Origin: Eonycteris spelaea
Taxonomy: Eukaryota > Chordata > Mammalia > Chiroptera > Pteropodidae
NCBI GenBank assembly: GCA_003508835.1
Contig: PUFA01000003.1
Span: 11,075,501-11,139,500, forward strand
Direction of reading: 5' to 3'
Length of the DNA stretch: 64,000 nucleotides
A program made the position numbers and the translations under genes. This document shows, piece by piece, positions 34,601 through 45,890 of this stretch. The notes beneath the pieces were generated by a model, which saw only the letters and a program-made list of their open reading frames with translations, searched no databases and was not told the origin of the DNA. Every line of letters begins with the position of its first letter. Position 1 is the first letter of the stretch.

Positions 34601-37600
34601 CCAAAGGAACTGCTTAAGCTTTTCCGGCTTTTTACTCCGGGTATTCCTCACCACAATAGGGGTATTTATTACATTATTATGATCCTCTCCTGTCAAATTA
34701 TTGTATCAAGTCCCATTGGTAGTCTCAGTCCCACCATTAGCATTAGTGTTTCCTCTGTTGTCATCTATTAACCCTCTCAGGACACAGCAGTAGCAGGGCA
34801 TTTCTATTTTCTGAACATGGAGCTCTGAACCATTTCCCATACTTTCCTTCATTGCACAGATAAGACCATGAGGAAAGAGAACGGGGCATTCTGACCTTGT
34901 CCATGAGGCAATACAGACGAAATCTGTTTTAAAACACCAAGGTCCTATTGAGACAAACTGGGACTGACCATGAGAAGAAGGGATAGGTAGGATCGACAGC
35001 TTTGGAAATTTTAATGAGAAGTGGGTCAGGTGAGGGTCTGTCCTGCTCAGAAGCAATGTGGAGGCATTGGTATTGGGAGAGGTGAGGTCTCCAGTGTCTG
35101 TGATTTTCCACTAAAGGATCCTGCTTTTTCCTTAACTTTATTGAATTGGCACCCAAATTCTACCCTATGACCTTCCTTCATCCCCCGACCCCACCCCATT
35201 GATATCACTTTGATATCACTCTAGGTCCTAGATGCAGATTCTCCCCTAGCCTTAGGTTGGTTGTAAGCCTTCTGAAACCAAGCACTGTACTTCTCTGGAG
35301 TGGGACAGCAGATTGATTTGTACCTGGCGATTCACAGATGCGAGATGGCAGGGGTTAGCTAGGAGCAAAGCCTGTTAACTGGAAGACATTTTAGCCTCAT
35401 CTTCAAGTCAGATGAAAGAGCAGAATGGATCAGATGGAGAGATTTCACCTCAACGTCTATATCAAATTTATTGGATGGAGGCTGGAATCTGATCTTCCTG
35501 GTCTTTTGATGACCCCAATCTTCTCTCTTCTGCCTAGTCAGTCTACACAGGGAGCACGGTGGTCAGCCTCTTTGAGAGACAGTGAGAACTTCCTCACTGG
35601 GGATGATCCATTGAGGCTGGAAGATGTCATGATGCTGTGGATGGGCCTCCTACATTATTGTAATTGTTCTCTAAGGAACCTGTTGGTTTCCTGTGATGTG
35701 CCCAGCCCAGCCTAGATGGATGAGAGGTAGTTCCCTCTGCTTATGCCATTCCAACCTCTCATATCCCTCAGTCCCACCTATGCTTTTATCCTGTATTCCT
35801 GTGGCTGCTGCTTAACTGTCCCAAGTCTGCAGCTGACTTCTGCAATCCAGGCTACACATTCTCATTACCCCCATCTGTGGCCCAGGGCATAGGGGAGGGA
35901 CTCAGGAAGTAGTATCAGAAACAAGATAAATTGAAGTCATCTTTCACCCACTTCCAAGTACAAGAGGGAGCCCGTGTTCTAATGACCCAATGGATCCTAG
36001 GTGTCACATTAATAGGAGCCACCAGTGGTGTTTATGTCTGAGTCTCTGAGGTAGGTCTCCTGTTCTCTTTATCCCTCCTTCCAATATCATCCTTGAATAT
36101 TGGTTGTTGCGATGCCTACCTTTACTATGAGAACTTAAGACTTTGATCATCATTAAAATGTACATACTCTAGAAAAAATTGATATTTATGTTGTGTTATT
36201 ACATATCACTCCTGCGTGTGACTCAGTTTAAGTCAGTATCCTGAGGGGAGCAATCCTGAGAGGTGTGGGGTCCTGCTATAGAAGAGAAGAAGCTGGAGGA
36301 GGAGGAGAGCCCAGAAAGCCATGATTGGGGTAAGCCCAAAAGAAATGTTTCTACCACCATCATTCTGTGGAGCGGGAATTCTGTGCACCTGTTGTCCCCT
36401 AGTCTCCATCTCGCCTCACACGGCAATTCCAAAAAGGCCTTCAGACTCCAGATGACACCCTTATCAATAAGCTTGCCTTGCAGCTCCACATTTTGACAAC
36501 ACATTTCCCAAATTTAGTCCCCTAATCCACTCTCAGAATATATTATGCTTTTGCCCAGCAGATGGATTAAAAGCTTAAATCTTCTGCTTGTTCAGAAACC
36601 AACCAGAAACCAAAACTGCAAACACTCACACCCTGCAGGTGTGAGTACAATGGCTGGGGATGAGGAGAGAAGGGCGGGTATATGCAAAGACCTGGGAGTG
36701 TGCGCTCTGGGGAGGAGAGAGTGTGGCAGGGAATGTGGGGAGCTGGGGACATTGTCTGGACTCTGAGCGGGCAGAAGGGCAACCAGCTACTTTCTATAAA
36801 CCCTTCTCAGCTCCCTGTATTTAGGTGTCTGTGTACCAGGCGAGTGTGTATGAGATAGCATGAGTTCCAAGGCACGAGTGTGAATCCCTGAGTGTGGGGG
36901 CTGCCTGCGGATCTTAGCCAAGTTCTTACCAATACACAAATGAGCAAGAGAGAGAGCCCCGATCACACCCGCAGCACCAGATTCAGAACCAGATGCTGGG
37001 CTCGGGCAGGGCGCATTCCCCTTTGCCAGCTTCTGCGAGAGCCTTGATGTCTTTGAAGGTCTCTCTCTCTCCATGTTTTGTGGTGTCCCAGGTTTTTCAT
37101 TATGTCAGAGACCACATCTCATCTCCCTTCTGTGCACAAAATCTGCTGAAATCTCTGCAAATGGAGGTTGTTATTTTGAAGGTGTTGGGGGAGGGGACAA
37201 GTTGGAAGAGAGGGTGCCATGGGGAATATTTAGTGTGACTAAATATAAGTAGTATCCGAAGGGTGCTGCTGTAGGAGGAAGGGGAATGCAGAGGAACACC
37301 CAGGAGCTGGGATCATCAGGGGAAGTGGAGATCACTGAGGATCCCTGAGAAATTTCAGAATTCTTTCCCCGTTGTCTTATTTTCTCCTCATCACTGAAAA
37401 ATTGCTCAGAATGCAATAAAAACAAGGTGTCCTAATTAAACAGATTTGTTTACATGTAGTGGCACGAAAAACTAATTCAATCTGATATATTGTACATTCC
37501 TGTGTACTTTTTCTCCTTTCCTTTATATAAAACTGCCCATTTTTAAATAGTATTGTACTTAAGCATCTTAAAGAGCATCCTTGATTAAAAGAAGACGAAC

Positions 37601-38214
37601 AATTTTTTACTTCCCACAGCTTTCGAAGGTTTATGTAGACAGGACGGGAAGGAGAGGTTGTGGGTGAGGGTTCTGAGATATCCCACCTGATAGTGTTAAT
37701 GACAGTTCTGGCCATGTAATGACCAGAAATGTGTGCTATATGGTGGGACTGGACCTTAGATAGGCTTTCCACTGTGACCAAAGCAGAGGGGCCAAGGGGA
37801 CTGGGAGCAGGTGGTGGCCTGATTTGGAGCCTCTATGCCTGAGAGGAGTAGGGGCCATCAGCACAGGTCTTACCCAGGAGGGCAGCAGCCTTAGAATCCT
37901 TGCAGAGCCCCACAGTATCGTGGGAAAGAGTTCACAGAGAAGAGTAGACATGGAGAAACTGAGGCATAATCTTAATAATAATGATGATGATTGTGATAAC
38001 AAAAACGACATTTTGTGGAAACAACTGGGATGATTTTAAGTTATTACAAAATACATTTTCTATCAATTATCCAAGAGAAGACCAAGATGACCCTATGTCA
38101 TCCCCTATCTGGGGATGTCTGAGCAGAAACCAACCTACCAGGCTTTCAGGGTTCTCTGAAAATAATTTTTGTTTGGGGGAAGAAGCCAGGCTAGTTTCTC
38201 ACCACTCCTAGATT
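34601..38214. other. 3.6 kb with no recognised gene or repeat
   Basis: The longest stretch in the window where I can name nothing. Open frames reach 116-134 codons (34706-35056 and 37377-37781, both minus) with no domain. GA-rich text lies at 36270-36310. Purine-rich text at 34960-35060 vaguely resembles reversed L2 but is too weak to call. Confidence 0.45.
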
Positions 38215-38305
38215 CTCAGAGCTGGTAATACTCTGGCAGCTTCTGGAGAGCAGGGGCTCTTTTCCTTCTAATCTTTAATCCCCTGTGCCTCAGGCAGCAC
38301 TAGGA

Positions 38306-38307
<2 letters not shown>
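38215..38307 (+). mobile_element. LINE-2 3' terminus, short
   Basis: 'cttctggagagcaggggctc' at 38241- and 'ctttaatcccctgtgcctca' at 38274- match the L2 3' end. The terminus runs into the GT repeat. Confidence 0.55.
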
Positions 38308-38347
<40 letters not shown>

Positions 38348-38366
38348 TGTGTGTGTGTGTGTATGT
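38308..38366. repeat. (GT)n microsatellite
   Basis: About 58 bp of alternating GT with a single GG interruption at 38340-38341 and a GTAT near the end. It is a Z-DNA-prone tract. Confidence 0.98.
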
Positions 38367-38404
38367 AGATGTGAATTGGGAGCCTCTGTTCTGGACACAT
38401 GTCT

Positions 38405-38700
38405 TGTTTGTTCTGCCCTCCTTGCCTTTGTCTAAGCTGTTTCCTTCATCTGGGAAACTCTCCTCTATCCTCTCATCCAGTCAAAATGGCAACAATCTTT
38501 TGAGCCCCTCAGACCCACACTCCCCTGGCCTGTGCTTTCCGTGCATTTATTTTTTACATTTATGGTCAGTTCCATGTAACTCAGCCTGCCATTTAATAGT
38601 TCTACTTTGTGAATGCCTTTTGACACTGTCATGTCCCCTACCTGGACTCTGCTTTCTTTTCCTGTCTTTGCAAGTACCCAGTGTTGTTCTGGAGAGCCAC
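38405..38700 (+). mobile_element. LINE-2 3' portion
   Basis: 'gtttgttctgccctccttgc', 'gtttccttcatctgggaaac' at 38440-, 'cctctcatccagtcaaaatg', then 'tgaatgccttttgacactgt' and 'cctacctggactctgctttc' follow the L2 (L2a-like) 3' order, ending before the terminal motif. Confidence 0.65.
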
Positions 38701-39374
38701 GAGTGGTAGGAAGGATATCCTCACTGATGGGTTTAGTGGGAGTGATCATCTGAGAATTCCCTCCCCCCTTTCTGCCCACCTCCTTCCCTTCTACTCTATT
38801 CCATGAATATTGAATGGATACATCACTGTAAGATCCCATAGTGACAACATGAATGGGGTACGAGTTCTCTTCATTGTTACATTGCTTGTAGTGAGCACCA
38901 ACCTTGTCTGACTGTGAATTTGGAGGATGGAGAGAGAAGTCTGAGGTTGGGGGCAGCAAGGCTGCCAGTTAAATCCTCCTCCAGACCATGGTCTGAAGAC
39001 CTCGCCTCTTTGCTCAACTCCCTCCTGCTCTGCTCTGTCCTGCTGCACCCTCTACTACCCAGAGACCCTCCCCTTGCTCCTGTAATTTAAATATAAATGT
39101 CTTGAGTTAGTGCTCAAGATAAAAGTGAAGTGAAAAACCTAGAATTAGACCCTCTTTGAAGGAAATGTGGCTTTATTGGGCCTCATTAGGCTATATCTGC
39201 TTAGTGGGATGGCGATTCCACAAGTAAAGGCCAGAAGAGGAAAAGACAGGAAAGGCATGATGCCTGTTCTCCCAGTTTCTCCTGCAGTAGCTCCTCTCCG
39301 TGTATGTAGGATCTAGGGAGCGCTTCCTTTTGTGGCATCCCAGAATTTCATAGCCGTGTATTTAATGGTTATAC
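38701..39374. other. No recognised feature
   Basis: Overlapped by a 164-codon minus-strand frame (38465-38959) that begins in unique sequence and runs into the L2, so it is not a gene candidate. Nothing else seen. Confidence 0.5.
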
Positions 39375-39445
39375 TGATTTAGTTCTTCAAAAAGATTTAT
39401 TGAGATCCTCCTATGTGCTGGGCACCATACTGGATGTTCTGATAA
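39375..39445 (-). mobile_element. LINE-2 3' terminus, reverse orientation, short
   Basis: 'agatttattgagatcctcct' at 39392- and 'atgtgctgggcaccatactg' at 39412-. Truncated soon after. Confidence 0.6.
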
Positions 39446-39729
39446 TCTAACCCATAATTCAGAACATTTGGCCTAGCCTCAAATCCCACTCTTCCCCTAC
39501 CAAGCCCACTCCACCCAGCTAAGCCAGGTCTCTCACCACCCAGTGCCATCCACTCTTCTCACACCTTCATTCTGCCTTCAAATACTGGCTCCGTCAGTGA
39601 GATACTTTCTTCTTCTGGCCTTCTCAGACCTCAACCAAAATTCAGAGCCCTCCACACTATATATCTCTCATTGGGCCTCCAGATCCACTCTTTACCTGCT
39701 CTCTGCTCTGCAGGATTCCTTGAAGGAAT

Positions 39730-40150
39730 TATATCAACAGGTACATGAGCCCTCCGGCTTCTGATTGGTTGGGCCAATTAGGAGGAACTTATCTGGGGTT
39801 AAGGTTTTTTCTCCCCTTCTTTTCTCTTCTGGGGTCACATTATCTGTCATTGTAAGGTCCCTGCTCCACACAGTGGCCTGTTCCACATAAGCCTCTCTCT
39901 CTTTCAGTGCCTGTGACCTCTCTCTCCCTCTCTCCCTCTCTCTTCCTTTCTCTCTCGCTGTCTGTCTCTGTCTCTTGCCATCACTTTAGCTTGTGCTGGT
40001 CACAGCTCCACTGCTGCTACCTCTGGGTTCCCACACCGGCTCTCCCTTTGCTGCTTCTTTATCCCTCCTCCCGCACTGTAATGAATGCTCTGCAAAGACA
40101 CCGTCCTACTTCGAGTGCCCCATCCCTTCCTGGCGGGACCCTGACATGAA
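39730..40150 (+). mobile_element. Old interspersed repeat, family not named (possibly LTR-like)
   Basis: 'cttctgattggttgggccaa' at 39759- and the end 'cttcctggcgggaccctgac' at 40124- match the start and end of a mammalian repeat I remember but cannot name with confidence. A related copy may lie at 52500-52810. It includes a CT-rich simple repeat at 39917-39976. Confidence 0.35.
39917..39976. repeat. (CT)n-rich low-complexity tract
   Basis: Pyrimidine-rich, CTCTC/CTGTCT units. It generates a serine/leucine-rich chance frame. Confidence 0.9.
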
Positions 40151-40439
40151 CTCCCCATATCAATTTCCCAGGCATTATTTTCTCTTCTTATTTTGGAACT
40201 CCTAAGGCCTTTTTAAACTTGGCACACATCTAAAAGTGTTTTCTGTATTCATTAAAAATATAATTATAATGCTGACATTTCCCTTGTCTCCTGCTTGATC
40301 ATAAACTCTTCAGAATAAGGTCTGGGTATGTTTTTTTTCCATGCCTCTTCTAGGACTGGGGAGAAAGCAGATACTCTAAAAAGTGCTCATTTATGGACAG
40401 AGGAATTGTTACACTAGCAAGTTCAGTGCTGGCGTTCGT

Positions 40440-40620
40440 GGGCTTAGAGTTAAATTTCACATTCAAAGACAGGGTTCAAATCTGTCTTCTTTTTTCAGAG
40501 GGCTGTGTTACTTGGGCAAGTCACTGCTCTTTGATTCTTAACTTGCAAAACTGAGATAATAATACAAGGAACTGCACCTTGCTTTATCTCATTTCCATTA
40601 TTACAAAAAGTATAGTTGTG
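40440..40620 (+). mobile_element. MIR
   Basis: 'gacagggttcaaatctgtct' at 40470-, 'gttacttgggcaagtcactg' at 40507- and 'aaaactgagataataataca' at 40546-: a clear MIR core. Confidence 0.8.
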
Positions 40621-40734
40621 GTAGTGATATAAGAAAGCTTCTCAGTCTATTTATTTGAATTAAATCTCAAGATACAATTTGGGGGCAACATTGACTTCCA
40701 CAGTGATTAAAAAATATTAAAACTGTGTATATGC

Positions 40735-40945
40735 TACTATTGCTTATTCAGTATTATATATAAGAGTTTTATAAATATTTTCTCATCTAATTTTATGTAC
40801 TAGGCATCAGAAACACCATTTACAAAGGAGGAAACTAGTTTTAGAGGTTAAAGAACTTGCTTGAAGTCACAGAGTGAGGAAGTAGCAGAGGCCAAATGTA
40901 CACTTAGGTTGCTGCCCCCTGATCAAGGCTCCTGACCCTTGCTGT
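40735..40945 (-). mobile_element. MIR, reverse orientation
   Basis: 'accatttacaaaggaggaaa' at 40815-, 'agaacttgcttgaagtcaca' at 40852- and 'gtgaggaagtagcagaggcc' at 40874-. Opposite to the MIR at 40440-40620. Confidence 0.85.
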
Positions 40946-42089
40946 GTGTTTTGCCTCTGTGGGGCTTAGCCAAAGCCTTCAGCCACAGATGTCTCCATGA
41001 AGTCACTGTCACCTTCCATATGTGTTGTGTACTTGGCTTGTCCCACGCTATCTCCAGGAGGGAGCTTTCTCATCTAGAGCTCTCGTTCAGAGCCCTTGGG
41101 GCTGACAGGTGTGGACAGCTGAGTGGAAGAAGGAGGAAAATATCGTTCCTTTGTTACATCCTCATTTTCCAATTGAACTCCTGGTTTTGTTCTAAGCTGT
41201 AAAAGGGAATCCCAGTGAAATCTTGGGGAAGTAGACAGTTACCAGAAGCTCAAGTCAGTGGTATATGTACATGGAGGAAGTGATCTGGAGGGACGTCCAG
41301 GGATTTTAAAAGACACTCGTATTGAAATATCTAGCTCACAATGTAAGGATATCAGGAATTTTATAACAAGAGCTTCATTTCATTAGTAACAGACTGACTT
41401 TGACAAAACACACATCCCTTGGTGGCAGGCTGAGGCAGCATAACATCTTGAGCAATTGTCATTATTTGCCCACCTTAACATGCATGAGTTCAGCCTCTGG
41501 TTGGCACTGTTTGGGCCAGCAGACCCCCAAGGCAGAATAGGTCATGGGTCAAAACTTTACTTAAGCTAGAACTCATTTGTATTGAGAGGTTGACCAGTGT
41601 AGGTCAGAGGTCCAGGGATTGGTCAGACTCTGGACAAATTCATCTGAGTTCAGAATAACACCTGCCCAGATCTCGAGGAAAATTAGGCACCAGCAGAACC
41701 CAACAGCTTAACCTCCATGTACCCAGAGGGGCAACAGAGCATTAGGGAGAAGGAAGTATAAACTTAAAAGTAGGGGCCAGGTTCTAAGACTTGCATCAGA
41801 GAGATGTAATTCTGAATAGGGTACTTGGGACAGACTCTCACAACAGCCACAAGGAGGGCATTAAAATGGGCCCTACAGACAGGTAGTTTCCCTGTGCCCT
41901 GTGTTTTAGCACCTGTGCTGACCCACAGAAGCTGGATGGGGTTACAGCTACTGGAAGCATGCTTACAGACTGAATGCCATTCAGAGTGAAGGAGCAGACC
42001 TGTTTGAGATCCTTCAACCAAGGGAAGAAGGAGGGATAAAGTGGACAGACATATGCCATCATCACAAAGTAGTCTATAATGCCCAACTG
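40946..42089. other. No recognised feature
   Basis: Unique-looking 1.1 kb with short frames only. No repeat named. Confidence 0.5.
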
Positions 42090-42157
42090 TTGGTCTGGCA
42101 TGATGGTTAAGCTTATAACTCTGGAATTAGACTACTGCCATTCAAATTTTACCAGCT
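42090..42157 (+). mobile_element. MIR, left part (split by an LTR)
   Basis: 'gatggttaagcttataactc' at 42102- and 'ctactgccattcaaatttta' at 42132- give the MIR 5' half, which stops at ACCAGCT (42151-42157). Confidence 0.75.
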
Positions 42158-42713
42158 AGTCTGGTTATCTATTGTAGGAAAGCATAAGAAACAAACTTTA
42201 TTATTGGTTCTGTGGCTTGGCTGGGCTCATCTGGGTGGTTCTTGATTGGGGTACCTTTTGTGGTTGTAGTCAGGGGGAGCTGGTGTTGGTTAGTCAACTG
42301 AAGGTTTGACTGGGCTGTATGTCCAAGATGGAGTCCAAGATGAAATACCAGTTGCATGTCTGGTACTTCAGTGAGTGTGGCTACACTAGCTGAGGACTAT
42401 TCAGGCATTTTTTTCTCCACAAAGCCTCTCCATGTGGTTAGCTTAGGCTTCCTCTCAGCATGTCAGTCTCATGGTAGCTGGACTTCTTACGCAGTGGCTG
42501 GCTTCCCCCAGAGAAGTGTTCTAAGAGGCTAGGCAGACACCGTAAGGCTTCTTATGATCTAGCCACAGAAGCCACACAGCACCACTTCTGCAATACTCAT
42601 TGGTCATATGAGTTACAGCCCAGGTTCAAGAAAATGAGTCCACACTGTGGTGTGAATGTCAAGGTGTATGGTTCACTATGGGGCCATTTTTGAAGACAGT
42701 TATAGTATATTGT
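42158..42713 (-). mobile_element. Solo LTR, MLT1-type, reverse orientation, with flanking duplication, nested in a MIR
   Basis: Begins 'ctggttatctattgtaggaa' at 42161- (reversed LTR 3' end). Internal blocks: 'ctgaaggtttgactgggctg' at 42299-, 'gcctctccatgtggttagct' at 42424-, 'gcagtggctggcttccccca' at 42491- and 'cacagcaccacttctgcaat' at 42576-. ACCAGCT is found at both borders (42151-42157 and 42714-42720), consistent with a target duplication; ERVL-type elements normally make 5 bp. No internal retroviral sequence. It is the best-preserved of the three minus-strand copies. Confidence 0.85.
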
Positions 42714-42900
42714 ACCAGCTGCGTAAATGTAGAGAAAGTATAGAGCATTCAGTGCCACAATTTCTTCATCTGTGAATTGGGAAAGGAAACCATACCTACT
42801 TCCCAGGATTGCTTCCATATTAGCACTTATATGTCAAGGGATTTCCACAGTGACTAACACAACTAAGGGGTTCAACTGCAGCTGGAACTTATTATTTATG
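42714..42900 (+). mobile_element. MIR, right part (split by an LTR)
   Basis: 'accagctgcgtaaatgtaga' resumes the MIR core where the left part stopped, then 'cacaatttcttcatctgtga' at 42756- and 'gtgactaacacaactaaggg'. Confidence 0.75.
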
Positions 42901-42944
42901 CATTTGTCCTGATGAAGTACTTGAATTTCTTTCTAATATTTTAA

Positions 42945-43068
42945 TATGTCTGTGTCTTGTTTTTCCAGCCAGTCTGTTAGTTCCTTGAGGTCGAAGATTA
43001 TCCTATACTTCTTTCTTTAAATTTATTTTAGTTGCCCTCAATAAATGCCGACTGAAAGAAACTGAGAA
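42945..43068 (+). mobile_element. LINE-2 3' end
   Basis: 'cagtctgttagttccttgag' at 42971- and 'tgccctcaataaatgccgac' at 43032- mark the L2 3' terminus. Confidence 0.65.
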
Positions 43069-45054
43069 GGAAAAAGAGATAAGGGAGCTGGGGACCATGC
43101 AAACAAGCTTGGGCATCTTTATCATTTTCTCTGGGCTCAGCATAGCACCCAAGCTCCTGGAGATCTAACCTTTGCCTTTTCTGGAAAAAACTAATAAGTT
43201 ATCCAAGATTGTAAAGGGGACATTATTAATCTAGTTAATAAATTACACTGTTTTTATGAGGACTTTAGCCCATTAATTGTTTCCATGCAAATGGATGCTG
43301 TTAATTACAAATTAATCTTATCTTTCTGTTAAGGCAGGGCCATCAGGACCTCTACTTGGCAATACTTGTTGGCGCTTGATATGAATCAATGCTTATACTT
43401 GAAAGTAATAAAACTGCATTTCTTTAAAGATAGTCAATAAATCATATCTTCATTAATGCAGATAGGCCAGACCCCCTACTTGTCTAAATTAATGAGGTTC
43501 TAATTCATTACTGTAATTCATGTGTCCCCCTGGGGGATGATGGCCAGCAGGGCAAGGCACATAGTAGGCAATTAATAAATCCTGTATTTTCTGGGTTCTT
43601 CCACCGTGGGAGGCTGTCCACTAGTCTTTCTCCTCATCATAAAGCATCAGTTAGGTCCTCACCAGCCTTAGTACCATTTTACACATGGTCATGTTTCCAA
43701 GAGAAAACATAACCTATCACAACCTGTTGCTTTTATGCTACATCTATGCTGGCAGCTCAAGTATCCTCAATTAAGAAACTAGGTGTGGGAGACATCAAAA
43801 GTATTGTTGGAGTCAGAGTGGTGACTTGTTTAGCTGGTACCTGGACTGTGTTAGTGCCTGAGGCAATGAGATGGGAACTGTCTGTCCTCATGCCGTCTAC
43901 CTAAGCATGATGTACAAACAAATGGGCAATGGGACCCAGATTTTTTCCCAGGACCCATTAGTAATCTCTTTTCCAGTGATATCTCTAAACTGTTTCTCAG
44001 CCTGTTACTCTTCCCAGGCAGTTTTCCTGTTAAGAGAGACTAGTTCCTCCTCATCGTATTTATTTGCCAGCCTGGGACTGGGCTTCTACCCACCTTCTTC
44101 AGCCACTAGGATCTCAGGAGCCACACCCTGGCTCCCTCTGTTTAAGGAACAAGTGCGGACCAGCAGAAGCAGGGGACTTGCTCGTCCCTCTCCATTCCAC
44201 CTGCCAGCCCTGTGCACCAGGGAAGGGTCCAGATCCACCGCCAATATATGGAGTCGGGTGCGCGAGAGAGGGCGGCAAAGAGGAAACATGGCTTCTGTTT
44301 TAGATACGGGGAGCCGGCAGCTTGATGAAACGTTTCCCTTCGTGCCGCCGAATTCATTTCTCTAAAGTTCCACTGTGCACAGAACCATTTGTTTCCACAT
44401 TGTTTTTATTAAACAAGAAAGGCGAGCTTTATTACTGCGCAAATGAAAGCAGCCGGCAAAGACAGATACTTCCCAGATTCTTATTAATCTCCAAGAGTTA
44501 TGGGGCCTCTGAAGTCCCACAGAAATTAACATACTCCACAGAATTCTCTTAGCAAGTCACCCAGCGCCATTCTTCTCCCCCGCAGGCAGCGATCACTACC
44601 CTGCCCCGGCCAGCCCTTTGTGGCCTGTCTAGGACTTGCACACTCTCACCCCGACGCATGACTCCTGCCTTCTTTTGGGTTGCGTGTGCGCTAACCTCAT
44701 GCTTTGATGTGCAGTACTGGATTTGACTGTATGCTGATTCTGGGCATTGTCTGGAAATGTGGATTTAGGTATTGTTCAATTCACTTCCACATGCAATTAA
44801 ATATGTATGGATTATTCACGGTTGTTGTGTGGAAAGTCTTGACATCTGTGAGATTATATCCTGAGGCCTTGGTGAATATCAAACGCATGAAAAACACAGT
44901 CATGTATAATTCCCCCTCTCATAAATGTGGTACAGTGATCATTCATTGATTCTGCTAATGTTTACTCAGTGCCCTCCATGAGTTGGTCACAGCACTCTCA
45001 GCCTCAGAAAGTCCTGGGCTTGATGGGGGAGGCTGGAGAGACAGGGAGAGTTTA
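43069..45054. other. 2 kb repeat-poor block with TAAT-rich and CpG-containing segments
   Basis: Bases 43200-43520 carry many homeodomain-type TAAT cores plus the octamer ATGCAAAT at 43285-43292. Bases 44140-44360 are CpG-enriched relative to their surroundings, and 44380-44520 is again AT-rich with TATTAAT. A short L2/MIR-like tail at 43550-43585 ('gcacatagtaggcaattaat') is the only repeat-like text. A 164-codon frame at 43871-44365 (+) has no recognisable content. I read this as candidate regulatory DNA, not a gene. Confidence 0.4.
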
Positions 45055-45235
45055 AATGAAGGGATGACAGGATCTGTCTTATGATTTCAAGAACCCCAGT
45101 TGCTGTGTTAAGAAATTATCATCAGAGACAAAGACTAGAAGTAAGCCAAATAGTTAGGAGGGTGTTGCAACAGACTGAAGGAGATGAGATAGACCAGGGT
45201 GGGCAGGTTGTAGCAAGTGGAGTAATTCAAGACAT
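45055..45235 (-). mobile_element. LINE-2 fragment, reverse orientation
   Basis: 'atgacaggatctgtcttatg' at 45064-, 'ccccagttgctgtgttaaga' at 45094-, 'gttaggagggtgttgcaaca' at 45152- and 'gatagaccagggtgggcagg' at 45189- follow the same L2 map as 33640-33800. Confidence 0.65.
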
Positions 45236-45564
45236 GTTATGAAGATACAGATGACATAAGTATCTTTTTCAGATTCTTAGTGAGAAGTGTGTGGTACCTG
45301 CAAACAGGGGAGACCTACTGCACTTGGGGAGGGATGGATGCTAGGCTTCCATCATTGGACACAGAGCTAACCTGGCCTTATTGGCTCCTGAAGGACATCA
45401 GATCCCAGCAAAATGGTGACTTTCTGCTATGTCATGGGATTTTCAGGTCTCTTGTAGGCAATTGAAGATGGAGAGTAGAAACTGTAAATGTCAGGGTCTA
45501 TAATACATAAGAGTTAAATAGAATATATTAGTATAAAGCATTTCAAGCTGATTTTCCATTAAAG
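45236..45564. other. No recognised feature
   Basis: About 330 bp of unique-looking sequence. Confidence 0.5.
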
Positions 45565-45720
45565 AAGTAAAGTAGCTCAAATGTCAACTTACAAGTGAGA
45601 AATCAAAGGCTTCAGAGAATTTAGGTGAATTTCCCAAAGTCACAAGATAATCAGGTCCAAGATTAAAGCCTGAGTCTCCTGCAAGTCTGGTCTCTAAGTG
45701 AAGCTTTTTCCAAGGTTACA
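45565..45720 (-). mobile_element. MIR, reverse orientation
   Basis: 'gaaatcaaaggcttcagaga' at 45599-, 'atttcccaaagtcacaagat' at 45629- and 'ttaaagcctgagtctcctgc' at 45663-: reversed MIR order. Confidence 0.75.
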
Positions 45721-45739
45721 GTGTGTGACTTTCTTACTG

Positions 45740-45890
45740 TGCACCCAGCTCTGCCCTAGGATAAAGGGGGTTGATGAGGAGAAAAAGGTTGCCAGGGGAG
45801 ATCTGGTCCTTGTCCTAGAGGAGCTAATAGCTCCTTTGCAGATAAGACTCATATATAGAGAGAACTTTTAATGAGGAGTGTGTTCTAGAA
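45740..45890 (-). mobile_element. LINE-2 3' fragment, reverse orientation
   Basis: 'tggtccttgtcctagaggag' at 45804- followed by 'ctaatagctcctttgcagat' matches the reversed L2 segment 'ccttgccctcgaggagctta'. Confidence 0.5.

Noticed and set aside
38465..38959. 164-codon minus-strand open frame
   Set aside because: About half lies inside an L2 in reverse orientation; no domain recognised.
43871..44365. 164-codon open frame
   Set aside because: Composition follows a locally GC-rich unique segment, with shadow frames on both strands and no recognisable domain. More likely regulatory DNA.
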